This document shows, in pieces, positions 42,380 through 51,757 of a stretch of 64,000 nucleotides of DNA. The translations under genes and the position numbers were made by a program. The number at the start of each line of letters is the position of its first letter. Positions within the stretch are counted from its first letter, which is position 1. Origin of the DNA: Geothrix sp. PMB-07 (GTDB lineage: Bacteria > Acidobacteriota > Holophagae > Holophagales > Holophagaceae); contig NZ_CP132333.1 of assembly GCF_030758935.1 (NCBI RefSeq), positions 3,472,992-3,536,991 of the forward strand. The letters are read 5' to 3'. Below the pieces are notes generated by a model. The model ran no database searches. It was not told the origin of the DNA and worked only from the letters and a program-made list of their open reading frames with translations.

Positions 42380-44722
42380 TCAGGGGCGCTGTGCCATGGG
42401 CAGGGCATAGGGCCTTGCCGCGGGAGCCGTGCCCCAGGCTTTGTTGGGCTTCGGGCCCATGTGGTAGACGATCTCACCGCCCTTCACCAGGTCCTCATGG
42501 CGGAAGTAGGCCTTGTCCCAGGGGCGGCCGTTCAGGGTGATGCCTTGCACGTAGGTGTTTTTCGCGTCCAGCTTGGGCGCACGCAGCACCAGGCGGCGGC
42601 CATCCTCGAAGGCAATGGCCATCTCGCGGCTGGCGGGAGCGCCGATCACGTACTCGTTGCTGCCGGGGGCCACGGGGTAGAACCCCAGGGCACCGAAGAG
42701 GTACCAGGCCGACATCTGACCCACATCGTCGTTCCCGCAGAGGCCATCGGGGCGGTTCTGGTACATCTGCTCCAGAATGGCCCGCACCTTCTCCTGGGTT
42801 TTCCAGGGCTGGCCCGCCCACACATACAGGTAGGGCACGTGGTGACTGGGCTCGTTGCCGTGGGCATAGTTGCCCATCATGGATTCGCGGCCAAGGTCCT
42901 CCGTTTCCGCGAAGAACTTGTCGTCCAGGTGCATGGTGAACAGCTCATCCAGGTGCTTGGCGAAGGCTTCGCCACCGCCGGATTGCGCCACCAGCCAGGC
43001 CGCGTCATGGGGCATGTAGAGGCTGTAGTTCCAGGCATTCCCTTCGATGTAGCCCTGGTCGTGGGTCTGCATGGGATCGAAGGGTTCACGCCACTGCCCG
43101 TCGCGGCGGCGGGCCCGCATGAAGCCCGTCTTCGGATCCCAGAGGTTCCGGCTGGAGAAGGCCCGCTTCGTGAAGGCGGCCTCGTCCTCCTTGCGGCCCA
43201 GGTCACGGGCCATCTGCGCGATGGCCCAGTCATCGTAGGCGTACTCCAGCGTCTTGGAGGCGCTGGAGCTGTGGCCGTCATCGGGCACCCACCCCAGCTT
43301 CATGTAGTCGCCCAGGCCGTCATAACCCAACGCGGTGGCCGTGGCTTTCATGGCCTCGAAGGCCCGGTTGCCGTCAAAGCCGCGGATGCCCTTCAGCCAG
43401 GCGTCGGCGATGACGCTCACAGCGTGGTAACCGATCATGCACCAGTTCTCCTGCCCGTGATGGCTCCAGATGGGCAGCATCTTCCAGGGGGATTGGTCGT
43501 AGTGGGCGAGCATGGACTGCACCATGTCCCCGGCCCGCTTGGGCTCGATGAGCGTGTAGAGCGGGTGCAGGGCCCGGTGGGTGTCCCAGAGGCTGAAGAC
43601 CGTGTGATTGGTGAACCCCTTGGCCTCATCGATCAGCCCATCGACGCCGCGGTAGTGGCCATCCACATCCTGGAATTCCACGGGCCCCAACAGGCTGTGG
43701 TAGAAGGCGGTGTAGAAGCTCCGGCGCTGGCTTTCCGTTCCGGCGAAATCGATGCGGGCGAGTTCCCGCTCCCAGGCATCAGCCGCCTCATGACGCACCC
43801 GGTCAAAGTCCCAGTGGGGAGTTTCGGCCCGCAAGTTGGCCAGGGCGCCCGCCTCGCTCACGGCGGAGAGGGCCACCTTCACCTGGATGGCCTCGCCCGC
43901 CTCGGTGTCGAAGTCGAAGTGGAGCTTCAGTGCCTTCCCAGCCATCTCCGGAAAGTTCGACGTCTGGTCCCACTTCCGCCAGAAGCCCTGGTAGACCGAG
44001 CGGGGCTCCTGATTCTGCTGGCCGTAGGCCTTGAAGGGCTTGCTGAAGGCCATGGCGAAGTAGAGGTGGCGATCCCGCGCCCAGCCCCGCACATGGCGGT
44101 ACCCCGTGACCAGATCCGGCCCCTGCACCTGCACGCGGGACCAGAGCACCTTGCCTTCGTAGTTGTAGATGGCATGCACCAGGTCCAGCACGATGCGGCT
44201 GTCGGCGCTCTTGGGGAAGGTGTAGCGGTGGAAGCCCACACGGCTGGTGGCGGTGAGCTCGGCCTTCACGCCGGGGTCCGTCAGCTCCACGCCGTAGTAG
44301 CCAGGCTTGGCCACTTCGCCGCGGTAGCGGGAGCGGTACCCGCTGCCTGGCTGCTCCACAGTGCCGGGATCCAGCTTCAAGGCGCCCACGGTGGGCATCA
44401 CCAGCAGGTCGCCCAGATCCGAGTGCCCCGTGCCATGCAAGTGGGTGTGGCTGAAGCCCACGATGGTCGGGTCACCGAACTGGTAACCCGCGCAGTAGCG
44501 ATAGACATCCTTGTTGTAGGTCTTGCCATCCAGGGAGTAGGTGGCCGTATCGGTGTCGGGGCTCAGCTGCACGAAGCCGAAGGGAACAGTGGCACCCGGG
44601 TAGGCGTGGCCCATGCCCTGGGTGCCGATGAAGGGATCCACACTATCTACGCGTCGCGGGCCCTGGGCCAGGAGGGCCGTGGCCCCGAGGCACAGCATCG
44701 AAGTGAAGAGCAGAGGCTTCAT
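42380..44722 (-). CDS. GH92 alpha-mannosidase, secreted
   Basis: 780 residues from ATG 44722 (AAGGA 6 nt upstream). A signal peptide ends LLAQ. The family opening is VDPFIGTQGMGHAYPGAT; GFSHTHLHGTG and, near the C terminus, GNDDVGQMSAWYLFGALGFYP are conserved GH92 blocks. These calcium-dependent enzymes trim alpha-1,2-type mannose linkages of N-glycans or yeast mannan. It is divergent from the zinc peptidase; the pairing with the GH125 gene 2 kb away points to mannoprotein use. The 118-bp promoter region contains a 7-bp hairpin (GTTGGGG/CCCCAAC, 44739-44756). Confidence 0.95.
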   Translation of the reverse strand: MKPLLFTSMLCLGATALLAQGPRRVDSVDPFIGTQGMGHAYPGATVPFGFVQLSPDTDTATYSLDGKTYNKDVYRYCAGYQFGDPTIVGFSHTHLHGTGHSDLGDLLVMPTVGALKLDPGTVEQPGSGYRSRYRGEVAKPGYYGVELTDPGVKAELTATSRVGFHRYTFPKSADSRIVLDLVHAIYNYEGKVLWSRVQVQGPDLVTGYRHVRGWARDRHLYFAMAFSKPFKAYGQQNQEPRSVYQGFWRKWDQTSNFPEMAGKALKLHFDFDTEAGEAIQVKVALSAVSEAGALANLRAETPHWDFDRVRHEAADAWERELARIDFAGTESQRRSFYTAFYHSLLGPVEFQDVDGHYRGVDGLIDEAKGFTNHTVFSLWDTHRALHPLYTLIEPKRAGDMVQSMLAHYDQSPWKMLPIWSHHGQENWCMIGYHAVSVIADAWLKGIRGFDGNRAFEAMKATATALGYDGLGDYMKLGWVPDDGHSSSASKTLEYAYDDWAIAQMARDLGRKEDEAAFTKRAFSSRNLWDPKTGFMRARRRDGQWREPFDPMQTHDQGYIEGNAWNYSLYMPHDAAWLVAQSGGGEAFAKHLDELFTMHLDDKFFAETEDLGRESMMGNYAHGNEPSHHVPYLYVWAGQPWKTQEKVRAILEQMYQNRPDGLCGNDDVGQMSAWYLFGALGFYPVAPGSNEYVIGAPASREMAIAFEDGRRLVLRAPKLDAKNTYVQGITLNGRPWDKAYFRHEDLVKGGEIVYHMGPKPNKAWGTAPAARPYALPMAQRP

Positions 44723-44840
44723 GTCGGATCCTTGCGAGGTTGGGGCGTCCCCCAACTGTACCGGATGAAACGGTCAGTTTTCTCCAGCGAGGCGTTCTCG
44801 ACCACCCGGTAAACTGGAATACCCGTCAACGAGGAAGCCC

Positions 44841-46931
44841 ATGAGACCCATCGGAACCGCCGCCCTTCTCATCGCCGCCCTGGCCAGCCCCATGGCGGGC
44901 GCCCAGGCCACCGCCCCGGCCGGCGCGGTCCAGTCGGGCCTGGATGCAGCCTCCGCGGCCCTGACCCGGGACCTGCTGGCCCAGCACGGGGAGGGCCAGC
45001 GCGCGCGCATCGAACGCGGCGTGAGGCAGGCCCGGGCTTTCTGGCGGGCGGAAGATGGCGATGACAAGGCCTTTGCGGCCTTCGCGCGAGCCCAGTTCGC
45101 CGGGGATCCGAAGGCCCTGGATGCCCTGTTCGGCCGCCTGGAATTCGTGCTGGAAAGCTATTTCGGCCACGCCCTGGAAGTGGGCCGCGACTTCAAGTGG
45201 CACACGGAGCTGGACCTGGGCCCCGTGCTGCCCGTGGATGAGATTCTCTCAGGCTTCGACCCTGGCGCCCACTTCATCGACGATGCCTTCGCCAACAAGC
45301 TGGCCTTCGTGGTGCTGCTGAACTTCCCCCTCTCGAACCTGGAGGAGCGCCTGAAGGGGGGCGACACCTGGACCCGCCGCCAGTGGGCCGAGGCCCGGCT
45401 GACGGATCTGTTCGCCCGCCGGGTGCCCGCGGAGGTGAACCAGGCGGCTGCCGAAGCCAGCGGCCAGGCCGAGCGCTACATCGCCTCCTACAACATCTGG
45501 ATGCACCACCTGGTTGACGCCAAGGGCCAGCGCCTCTTCGAGCCCAAGAAGCGGCTGCTGACCCACTGGAACCTGCGCGACGAGCTGAAGAGCCGCTATG
45601 CCCAGGGACCTGCGGGCCTCGCACACCAGCGCAGCATCCAGAAGGTGATGGAGCGCATCGTCACCCAGACCATCCCCGCCGATGTCATCGACAATCCCAC
45701 GGTGGATTGGAACCCCTACACCAACGAGGTCAGGCCAGCCGCGGTGAGCGACAGCGACCGCAAGGCCCCCGCGGGCTTCAAGCCCACCGCCGCCCCCGAA
45801 CCTGACACCCGCTACAAGGTGCTGCTGGACTGCTTCCTGGCCATGAAGAAGGCCGATCCCTACAGCCCCACGGCCCCCACCCACATTGCCCGCAGCTACG
45901 AGGAGGGCCGCCAGCTGCCCGAGGCGCGCGTGAAGCAGATGCTGGAGACGGTCTGCTCCAGCCCGCTCCTGAAGCAGGTGGCCCAGGTCATGGAGCACCG
46001 GCTCGGCCGCAAGCTCGAGCCCTTCGACATCTGGTACAACGGCTTCCGCCCGGGCGCGAACCTGGACGAAGCCAAGCTTGATGCCATCCTGAAGGCCAAG
46101 TACCCCACCGCCGCCGCCTACAAGGCCGACATGCCCAACCTGCTCAAGGGCCTCGGCTTCAGCCCCGAGCGGGCCGCCTGGCTGGCCAGCCGCATCGAGG
46201 TCGATCCAGCCCGCGGTTCGGGCCACGCCATGGGCGCCCAGCGCCGCGCGGACAACGCCCACCTGCGCACCCGCGTGGGCGCCGACGGCATGGACTACAA
46301 GGGTTTCAACATCGCCGTCCACGAGATGGGCCACAACGTCGAGCAGACCTTCTCGCTCGTGAACGTGGACCACTGGCTGCTGAACGGCGTGCCCAACACC
46401 GCCTTCACCGAGGCCCTGGCCTTCGTGTTCCAGGCCCAGGACCTCAAGCTGCTGGGCCAGCCCGCACCCGATGCCAAGGCCCTGGCCGAGAAGACCCTCA
46501 ACGACTTCTGGGCCACCTACGAGATCGCGGGCGTGGGCCTGGTGGACACCGCCGTGTGGCACTGGATGTACGAACATCCCAGCGCCACACCCGGCCAGCT
46601 GAAAGAGGCCGTGCTGGCCATCTCGAAGGAGGTCTGGAACCGCTACTACGCACCGGTGCTGGGTCAGAAGGATTGCGTGCTGCTTGGCATCTACAGCCAC
46701 ATGATCAGCAGCTTCCTCTACCTGCCGGACTACCCCATCGGCCACATGATCGCCTTCCAGATCGAGCACGAGATCGAGAAGACCGGCAAGCTCGGCGAGA
46801 CCTTTGAGCGCATGGCCACCCAGGGCCGCCTGACGCCGGACCTCTGGATGAGGAAGGCCACCGGACGTCCCGTGGGGCCCGAGGCCTTGCTGGAGGCGAC
46901 GGAAAAGGCCCTGAAAGTGATTGGCAAGTAG
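44841..46931 (+). CDS. Secreted HExxH zinc metallopeptidase (M3-like)
   Basis: 696 residues with a signal peptide ending PMAGAQA. HEMGH lies near residue 492 (FNIAVHEMGHNVEQTF), and the Glu in TEALAFVFQAQD about 27 residues later is a good third ligand, so the protein is a gluzincin. The helical architecture resembles M3 oligopeptidases, but the rest is divergent and the family is not certain. GAGG lies 6 nt before ATG 44841. It lies between two mannosidases and may process the peptide part of mannoproteins. Confidence 0.8.
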   Translation: MRPIGTAALLIAALASPMAGAQATAPAGAVQSGLDAASAALTRDLLAQHGEGQRARIERGVRQARAFWRAEDGDDKAFAAFARAQFAGDPKALDALFGRLEFVLESYFGHALEVGRDFKWHTELDLGPVLPVDEILSGFDPGAHFIDDAFANKLAFVVLLNFPLSNLEERLKGGDTWTRRQWAEARLTDLFARRVPAEVNQAAAEASGQAERYIASYNIWMHHLVDAKGQRLFEPKKRLLTHWNLRDELKSRYAQGPAGLAHQRSIQKVMERIVTQTIPADVIDNPTVDWNPYTNEVRPAAVSDSDRKAPAGFKPTAAPEPDTRYKVLLDCFLAMKKADPYSPTAPTHIARSYEEGRQLPEARVKQMLETVCSSPLLKQVAQVMEHRLGRKLEPFDIWYNGFRPGANLDEAKLDAILKAKYPTAAAYKADMPNLLKGLGFSPERAAWLASRIEVDPARGSGHAMGAQRRADNAHLRTRVGADGMDYKGFNIAVHEMGHNVEQTFSLVNVDHWLLNGVPNTAFTEALAFVFQAQDLKLLGQPAPDAKALAEKTLNDFWATYEIAGVGLVDTAVWHWMYEHPSATPGQLKEAVLAISKEVWNRYYAPVLGQKDCVLLGIYSHMISSFLYLPDYPIGHMIAFQIEHEIEKTGKLGETFERMATQGRLTPDLWMRKATGRPVGPEALLEATEKALKVIGK

Positions 46932-46955
46932 GAATTCCAGACTTAGGAGATGCCC

Positions 46956-48365
46956 ATGCTCACAGGCCGTCCCCGCAGCGCTCTCACCACCGGGTTGCTC
47001 GCAGCCCTTGTTGCCATGAGCCCTGCGGTCCGGGCGGCGTCCGGGCCCCAGGGGCGCCCGGACGCCGCGGCACGCCGATTCAGCAGCGAGGCCGTGGAAG
47101 CCACCATCCGGGAGGTGACCTCCGCCTGCAACCCAGAGCTCGCACGCCTCTTCGAAAACTGCTTTCCGAACACGCTGGACACCACGGTCACCCACCGCCT
47201 GAAGGCCGGGGGGCCCGACACGTTCATCATCACGGGGGACATCCCGGCCATGTGGCTGCGGGACAGTACCGCACAGGTCTGGCCTTACCTCAGCCTGGCT
47301 CCCAAGGATCCCAAACTGAAAGCCATTATGGCCGGGCTCATCCATCGCCAGACCGCCTGCATCCGCCTCGATCCCTATGCCAATGCCTTCAACGACGGCC
47401 CAGGTGAAAGCCCCTGGGCCAAGGACCACACGGCCATGAAGCCTGAGCTGCATGAGCGCAAGTGGGAGGTGGACAGCCTCTGCTGGCCCATTCGACTGGC
47501 CCATGGCTATGTGAAGACCACCGGCGACACCTCGGTGATCGATGACGCCTGGAAGGAAGCCATGGGCCTGGTCCTGAAGACCTTCCGCGAGCAGCAGCGC
47601 AAGGTCGGACCGGGGCCCTACCGCTTCACCCGCACCACCTCCTGGCAGCACGACACCCAGGCCCAAGGCGGCTGGGGCAACCCGTGGAAACCCTGCGGCC
47701 TCATCGCCAGCGCCTTCAGGCCTTCGGATGATGCCACGGTGTTCCTGTTCCTGGTCCCGTCCAACCACTTCGCCGTGGTGAGCCTGCGCCAGATGGCCGA
47801 CCTCGCGGAGGGGCCGGGCCATGATCCGGCCTTGGCCCAATCAGCCCGGGCCCTGGCCGATGAAGTCGCCGCCGCCCTGCAGCAGCATGCGCTGGTGCAA
47901 CACCCCAAGTACGGCCGCATCTGGGCCTTCGAGGTCGATGGCTTCGGCAATGCCCTGATGATGGACGATTCCAACGCACCCAGCCTGCTCACCCTGCCCT
48001 ACCTCGGCGCCTGCCGCCTGGATGATCCCATCTACCAGGCCACGCGCCGGTTCGTGCTGAGCGAAGACAACCCGTATTTCGCCAAGGGCAAGGTCGCGGC
48101 TGGCATCAGCAGCCCCCACGCCGAGAGCTTCCGGATCTGGCACCTGGCTCTCATCGCCCAGGCCCTCACGGCCCAGAGCGATGCGGAGCTGAGCGCCTGC
48201 CTGCGCACCCTGCAGGGCACGCACGCGGGCACCTACTTCATGCACGAGGCCTTTCACAAGGACGATGCCAGGGACTTCACACGTCCCTGGTTCGCCTGGG
48301 CCAACTCCTTTTTTGGGGAGTTGATCCTGCAGACCTACCGCACAAAACCCCACCTGCTGAAGTGA
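46956..48365 (+). CDS. GH125 exo-alpha-1,6-mannosidase, secreted
   Basis: 469 residues. The ATG at 46956 was chosen because AGGAG (46945-46949) is 6 nt before it but directly abuts the alternative ATG 46950. A signal peptide ends VRAAS. The conserved catalytic region FIITGDIPAMWLRDSTAQVWPY and WEVDSLCWPIRLA are GH125 hallmarks; this metal-independent inverting family cleaves alpha-1,6-mannose. It is 24 bp downstream of the peptidase on the same strand. Together with GH92 it suits degradation of fungal or algal mannan. Confidence 0.95.
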   Translation: MLTGRPRSALTTGLLAALVAMSPAVRAASGPQGRPDAAARRFSSEAVEATIREVTSACNPELARLFENCFPNTLDTTVTHRLKAGGPDTFIITGDIPAMWLRDSTAQVWPYLSLAPKDPKLKAIMAGLIHRQTACIRLDPYANAFNDGPGESPWAKDHTAMKPELHERKWEVDSLCWPIRLAHGYVKTTGDTSVIDDAWKEAMGLVLKTFREQQRKVGPGPYRFTRTTSWQHDTQAQGGWGNPWKPCGLIASAFRPSDDATVFLFLVPSNHFAVVSLRQMADLAEGPGHDPALAQSARALADEVAAALQQHALVQHPKYGRIWAFEVDGFGNALMMDDSNAPSLLTLPYLGACRLDDPIYQATRRFVLSEDNPYFAKGKVAAGISSPHAESFRIWHLALIAQALTAQSDAELSACLRTLQGTHAGTYFMHEAFHKDDARDFTRPWFAWANSFFGELILQTYRTKPHLLK

Positions 48366-48378
48366 GGCGGGGCGCCAA

Positions 48379-49287
48379 CTAGAAGGCTTTGGCCAGGGTG
48401 AAGGTCAGCCGGCTGCCACCGATGTTGCGGCCCATGACGTTGAGGTAGACCGGGGTCTGGCCATCAGCCGCCGCGTCCTTGCCGTTGGCACCAGTGGCCG
48501 CCAGCGTGAAGGTGTAGCCGCTGATCTCCTTGGCCACGCCCACCCGATAATCGGTGTAACTGAACACCGAGTTGTCGTCGAACTTCCGGGTTCCCGCGTA
48601 GAAGAGGGCGTTGTCGTTGGCCGCATAGGTGGTGCGCCCGCCGTGGGCCAGCAGGGTGAAGCCGCTGTCGCCGAGGGGGATGGCCAGGGACAGGTCCACA
48701 TAGGTGGTGCCCTTGGCGTTGGCCGTGCCGAAGGTGGTCGCGCTGAGGACCTGCGAGCACTTCAGGCTGGCCCAGCTGTACGTGAGGCCCAGGTAGGCCT
48801 CGGTGGTGGCTGGATTCCGGAACAGGCCCAGGTTGTTGTAGGTGCCTGGGTAGAGGTAGCGGTAGAGGCCCACATCCAGCGTCCAGTCCTTGGCGAAGCC
48901 CCACTTGTAGCCACCGAAGAGATCCAGTTCCACACTGGCGGAGTTGGTCTTGTCCGGGAAGTACGGCGCGCCTCCGGGGCCGGGGGCGCCCAGGGACACC
49001 GGGGCATTCACGTAGCCCGAGTTCTGGTCGGTGTACCACGAAATGTTGCTCAGGCTGGTGCTGAGGTAGAACCCCGAAGGATGCACCAAGTCCAGCTCGC
49101 CCTGGATGGTGGGCTTGCCATCGGTCTGCGTCAGGCCACGGAAGATGTACTGGGAGCCGATGGTCGCGGAGCCGCTCACCGCAAAGCCCAGGAGGGTCGG
49201 CGGCGCGGGGGGCGCGGCCGCAGGACTCTGGGCGGCCAGGTTCACGGACAGGACTCCGAGGATCGGCAGGAGGTTGAGCAGGCGCAT
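48379..49287 (-). CDS. TorF-family putative outer-membrane porin
   Basis: 302 residues from ATG 49287 (GGAG 5-6 nt upstream). A signal peptide ends NLAAQ. The opening SGSATIGSQYIFRGLTQTDGKPTIQGELD is the diagnostic start of the TIGR02001/TorF family, and the C terminus ends in LTFTLAKAF with the terminal Phe typical of outer-membrane barrels. Members are often found beside amt-glnK in Proteobacteria, as here (glnK ends 146 bp upstream). A role in letting ammonium or small nitrogen compounds across the outer membrane is an inference from this linkage. Confidence 0.88.
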   Translation of the reverse strand: MRLLNLLPILGVLSVNLAAQSPAAAPPAPPTLLGFAVSGSATIGSQYIFRGLTQTDGKPTIQGELDLVHPSGFYLSTSLSNISWYTDQNSGYVNAPVSLGAPGPGGAPYFPDKTNSASVELDLFGGYKWGFAKDWTLDVGLYRYLYPGTYNNLGLFRNPATTEAYLGLTYSWASLKCSQVLSATTFGTANAKGTTYVDLSLAIPLGDSGFTLLAHGGRTTYAANDNALFYAGTRKFDDNSVFSYTDYRVGVAKEISGYTFTLAATGANGKDAAADGQTPVYLNVMGRNIGGSRLTFTLAKAF

Positions 49288-49432
49288 GACGAACTCCGGA
49301 ATAGGGTGCACGACGGTTCTAGGACAGCGGACTCGCACCATTTTCGGGAGCTGCGGGCAGACTTCCGTCACATTCCCTGAGTCCGGGCCTCTTTTTGACG
49401 CAATGGCGCCTTGTCGTTGCAGAACCGGTGGC

Positions 49433-49786
49433 TCATGGCCCGATGGCGGCACTGCCGGTTTCGCCCGTCCGCACCCGGAAGCAGTCCTCCAGGTTCAGGA
49501 CGAAAACCTTGCCGTCGCCCAGGTGGCTGGGCTCTGACTTGGCCGCGGCCATGATGGCCTCCACCGCGGGTTTGACGAACTCCTCATTCACGGCGATCTC
49601 AAGCTTGACCTTGGGCAGCAGGCGGACCAGCCCGATCTTGTTGCCCCGGAACTGCTCGGCAAACCCCTTCTGGGTGCCGCAGCCGCGGACATCGGACACC
49701 GTCATGAGGTAGATGTCCTTGGCTACCAGGGCAGCCTGCACAGCCTCGAATTTATCGGGGCGGATGATGGCGATGATCATTTTCAT
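49433..49786 (-). CDS. glnK: PII nitrogen regulatory protein, divergent T loop
   Basis: 117 residues with MKMIIAIIRPDKFEAV, PKVKLEIAVN and the B-loop GDGKVFVLNLEDCFRVRTGE. The T loop reads GFAEQFRGNKIGLVRLLPK: it is one residue longer than E. coli GlnB and position 51 is Ile instead of the Tyr that is uridylylated. It still should bind ATP and 2-oxoglutarate and block the Amt channel, but uridylylation seems impossible. GAGGAG lies about 7 nt before ATG 49786. The gap from amt is 36 bp. Confidence 0.94.
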   Translation of the reverse strand: MKMIIAIIRPDKFEAVQAALVAKDIYLMTVSDVRGCGTQKGFAEQFRGNKIGLVRLLPKVKLEIAVNEEFVKPAVEAIMAAAKSEPSHLGDGKVFVLNLEDCFRVRTGETGSAAIGP

Positions 49787-49822
49787 GGATGGCTCCTCAG
49801 CTCAGGCACAGGGGGATTCTGC

Positions 49823-51499
49823 TCACTCTTCCGCATGGGCATGCACCCGGATGGGGGCTCCCGCCGGCGAAGCCAGCGCCGAAATCACATATTCGGGATA
49901 GGCAGAGATGCCGTGTTCGTGCAGGTCCAGACCGTCATGCTCACCTTCCTCGGAGAGCCGCAGGAGCCCCTTGGCATCGATGGCAACCATGACAGCGAAG
50001 GACACAGCCAGGGTGGCCCCAGTGACAATGCCGCTGCCGATGGCCTGGGCGATCAGCACCTTGGCGCCGCCACCATAGAACAGGCCCGTGAGCTTGGCGG
50101 AGAGGTCAGGTGCGATGGGATCACTGCCCGCCGCGGCATACTGCCCGCTGGCGAAGAGGCCCAGGGCCAGGGTGCCCCAGATGCCGTTGACCATATGCAC
50201 GGGCACGGCGCCGATGGGATCGTCGATGCGCAGGTACTCCATCAGGTCCACCGCGAGGATCACGAGCACCCCTGCGATGGCCCCGATCACCACAGAACCC
50301 AAAGGGCTCACCCAGTAGCAGGGCGCCGTGATGGCCACCAGGCCCGCGAGGAAGCCATTGGTGATGGCACCCGGATCCCATTTGTCCGTGCGGAAGTAGA
50401 TGTAGAACACGGCGGTGAGCCCGGCGGCACAGGCCGCGAGCGTGGTGTTGGCGGCCACCCGGCCGATCCCCTCGAAATCCATGGCCGACAGGGTGCTGCC
50501 GGGGTTGAAGCCGTACCATCCAAACCAGAGCAGCAGGCCGCCGCACACGGCGATGGTGAGGTCGTGGGGCGTCATGGGGCCGCCGCCATCCCGCTTGAAC
50601 TTGCGGCCCAGGCGCGGGCCAAGCACCACTGAACCCGCCAGCGCCACGGCGCCGCCGATGGTGTGGACGACGGTGGAGCCAGCGAAGTCATGGAAGTTCA
50701 TGCCAAGCGAGGGAAGGAACTTGCCCGCACTGCCCATGGTGGCCAGGAAGCCGTCGGGGCCCCAGGCCCAGTGGCCGATGATGGGGTAGATGAAGCCGGA
50801 TACGGCGAAACTGTAGAGGATGTCGCCTATGAAATCCGTGCGGCCGATCATGGCCCCAGAGGTGATGGTCGAACAGGTGTCGGCAAAGGCGAACTGGAAG
50901 AGCCAGTGGGCCATCAGGGCCACGCCCGTGGTGCCATAGGTCACCGGTGCGCCCTTCAGGAAGAACCAGTGGTACCCGATGAAGCCGTTGCCTTCACTGA
51001 ACATGAACGCATAACCGAAGGCCCAGAACAGAATGCCGCAGAGGCACGTGTCGAAGACGCACTCCACCAGCACGTTCACTGTTTCGCGGGAGCGGCAGAA
51101 ACCCGCTTCCAGCATGACGAAGCCCGCCTGCATGGCGAACACGAGGAAGGCCGCCACCAGCGTCCACAGCGTGTTGAGCGGGTTGATGATGTCCTTGGCG
51201 ACCACCGCTGGAGGCGGAGGAGCAGGGGCTGGTGCTGGGGCCTGGGCGGTCAAAGAAGGAGCGGCCGAGACAACACCGGGCGCTGGGGCTGTGGCCGGAG
51301 TATCAGCCCGGGCGGAGGTGCCGGTCAGGACCATCGGAATGAGGATCATCATCCCGATCACCACGATCAGGCCCAGCAGTTTGCCGGAGGCCAAGGTGAA
51401 GCCGTAGCGCCGCCATTCAGGGTCCCTCAGCCGCTGGTTCAACCGGGCGACTTTCGCTTGAAGGGAGAGCCGTCCTTCAGGGGGGGTGGTTCGTGCCAT
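49823..51499 (-). CDS. amt: Ammonium transporter, Amt/MEP/Rh family, with long N-terminal extension
   Basis: 558 residues, about 130 more than E. coli AmtB. The core has eleven TM helices; hallmarks include DTCSTITSGAMIGR, HDFAGSTVVHTIGG (first pore His region) and PVHMVNGIWGTLA (second pore His). The extension begins with a charged segment and an extra TM helix (LGLIVVIGMMILIPMVL), then an Ala/Pro-rich linker. The C-terminal tail ends HAHAEE. The gene is followed by glnK and preceded by a sigma54 promoter and structured leader. AAGGAG lies 7 nt before ATG 51499. Confidence 0.96.
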   Translation of the reverse strand: MARTTPPEGRLSLQAKVARLNQRLRDPEWRRYGFTLASGKLLGLIVVIGMMILIPMVLTGTSARADTPATAPAPGVVSAAPSLTAQAPAPAPAPPPPAVVAKDIINPLNTLWTLVAAFLVFAMQAGFVMLEAGFCRSRETVNVLVECVFDTCLCGILFWAFGYAFMFSEGNGFIGYHWFFLKGAPVTYGTTGVALMAHWLFQFAFADTCSTITSGAMIGRTDFIGDILYSFAVSGFIYPIIGHWAWGPDGFLATMGSAGKFLPSLGMNFHDFAGSTVVHTIGGAVALAGSVVLGPRLGRKFKRDGGGPMTPHDLTIAVCGGLLLWFGWYGFNPGSTLSAMDFEGIGRVAANTTLAACAAGLTAVFYIYFRTDKWDPGAITNGFLAGLVAITAPCYWVSPLGSVVIGAIAGVLVILAVDLMEYLRIDDPIGAVPVHMVNGIWGTLALGLFASGQYAAAGSDPIAPDLSAKLTGLFYGGGAKVLIAQAIGSGIVTGATLAVSFAVMVAIDAKGLLRLSEEGEHDGLDLHEHGISAYPEYVISALASPAGAPIRVHAHAEE

Positions 51500-51620
51500 C
51501 TCGGGCTCCTTGAATGCAGGGGTCGATGCTTCGTGCGCTTCGTCCGTCCGTAGGAAGTAAGGGGCGGGCCACCGGCGGGGTTCGCCGGTTCAGTGGGCGT
51601 TTTCCCGCATGGTTGGCGGT

Positions 51621-51696
51621 GGATGGGATCGGCGTGGCCTGCGCCGTGGGAATCCGGTGAAGGCAGGTCACGCTCTGGTTTGCTCCGATCCCATCC
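51621..51696 (-). ncRNA. Long imperfect hairpin in the amt leader, candidate cis-regulatory RNA
   Basis: On the minus strand, GGATGGGATCGG (51685-51696 complement) pairs perfectly with CCGATCCCATCC (51621-51632 complement), 12 bp. After a 12-nt bulge on one side, CGTGACCTGC pairs with GCAGGCCACG, 9 of 10 bp. It lies inside the roughly 230-nt leader between the predicted sigma54 promoter and amt. I recognise no known riboswitch. Confidence 0.4.
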
Positions 51697-51741
51697 CCCA
51701 GATCCAGGGGCCGACCATCGGTCCCCATGCCCTGAATCCAG

Positions 51742-51757
51742 AGCAGGGACCGTGCCT
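51742..51757 (-). promoter_or_regulatory. Sigma54 (-24/-12) promoter of amt-glnK
   Basis: The minus strand reads AGGCACG-N4-CTGCT, matching consensus TGGCACG-N4-TTGCW at 10 of 12 defined positions, with the invariant GG and GC at correct spacing. A start site near 51731 is inferred. The flank from 51768 to 51890 is strikingly AT-rich, as expected of an activator-bound upstream region. Confidence 0.7.

Noticed and set aside
45249-47840. Long minus-strand reading frame of about 860 codons
   Set aside because: It is antisense to the zinc peptidase and GH125 genes, both with signal peptides and catalytic motifs.
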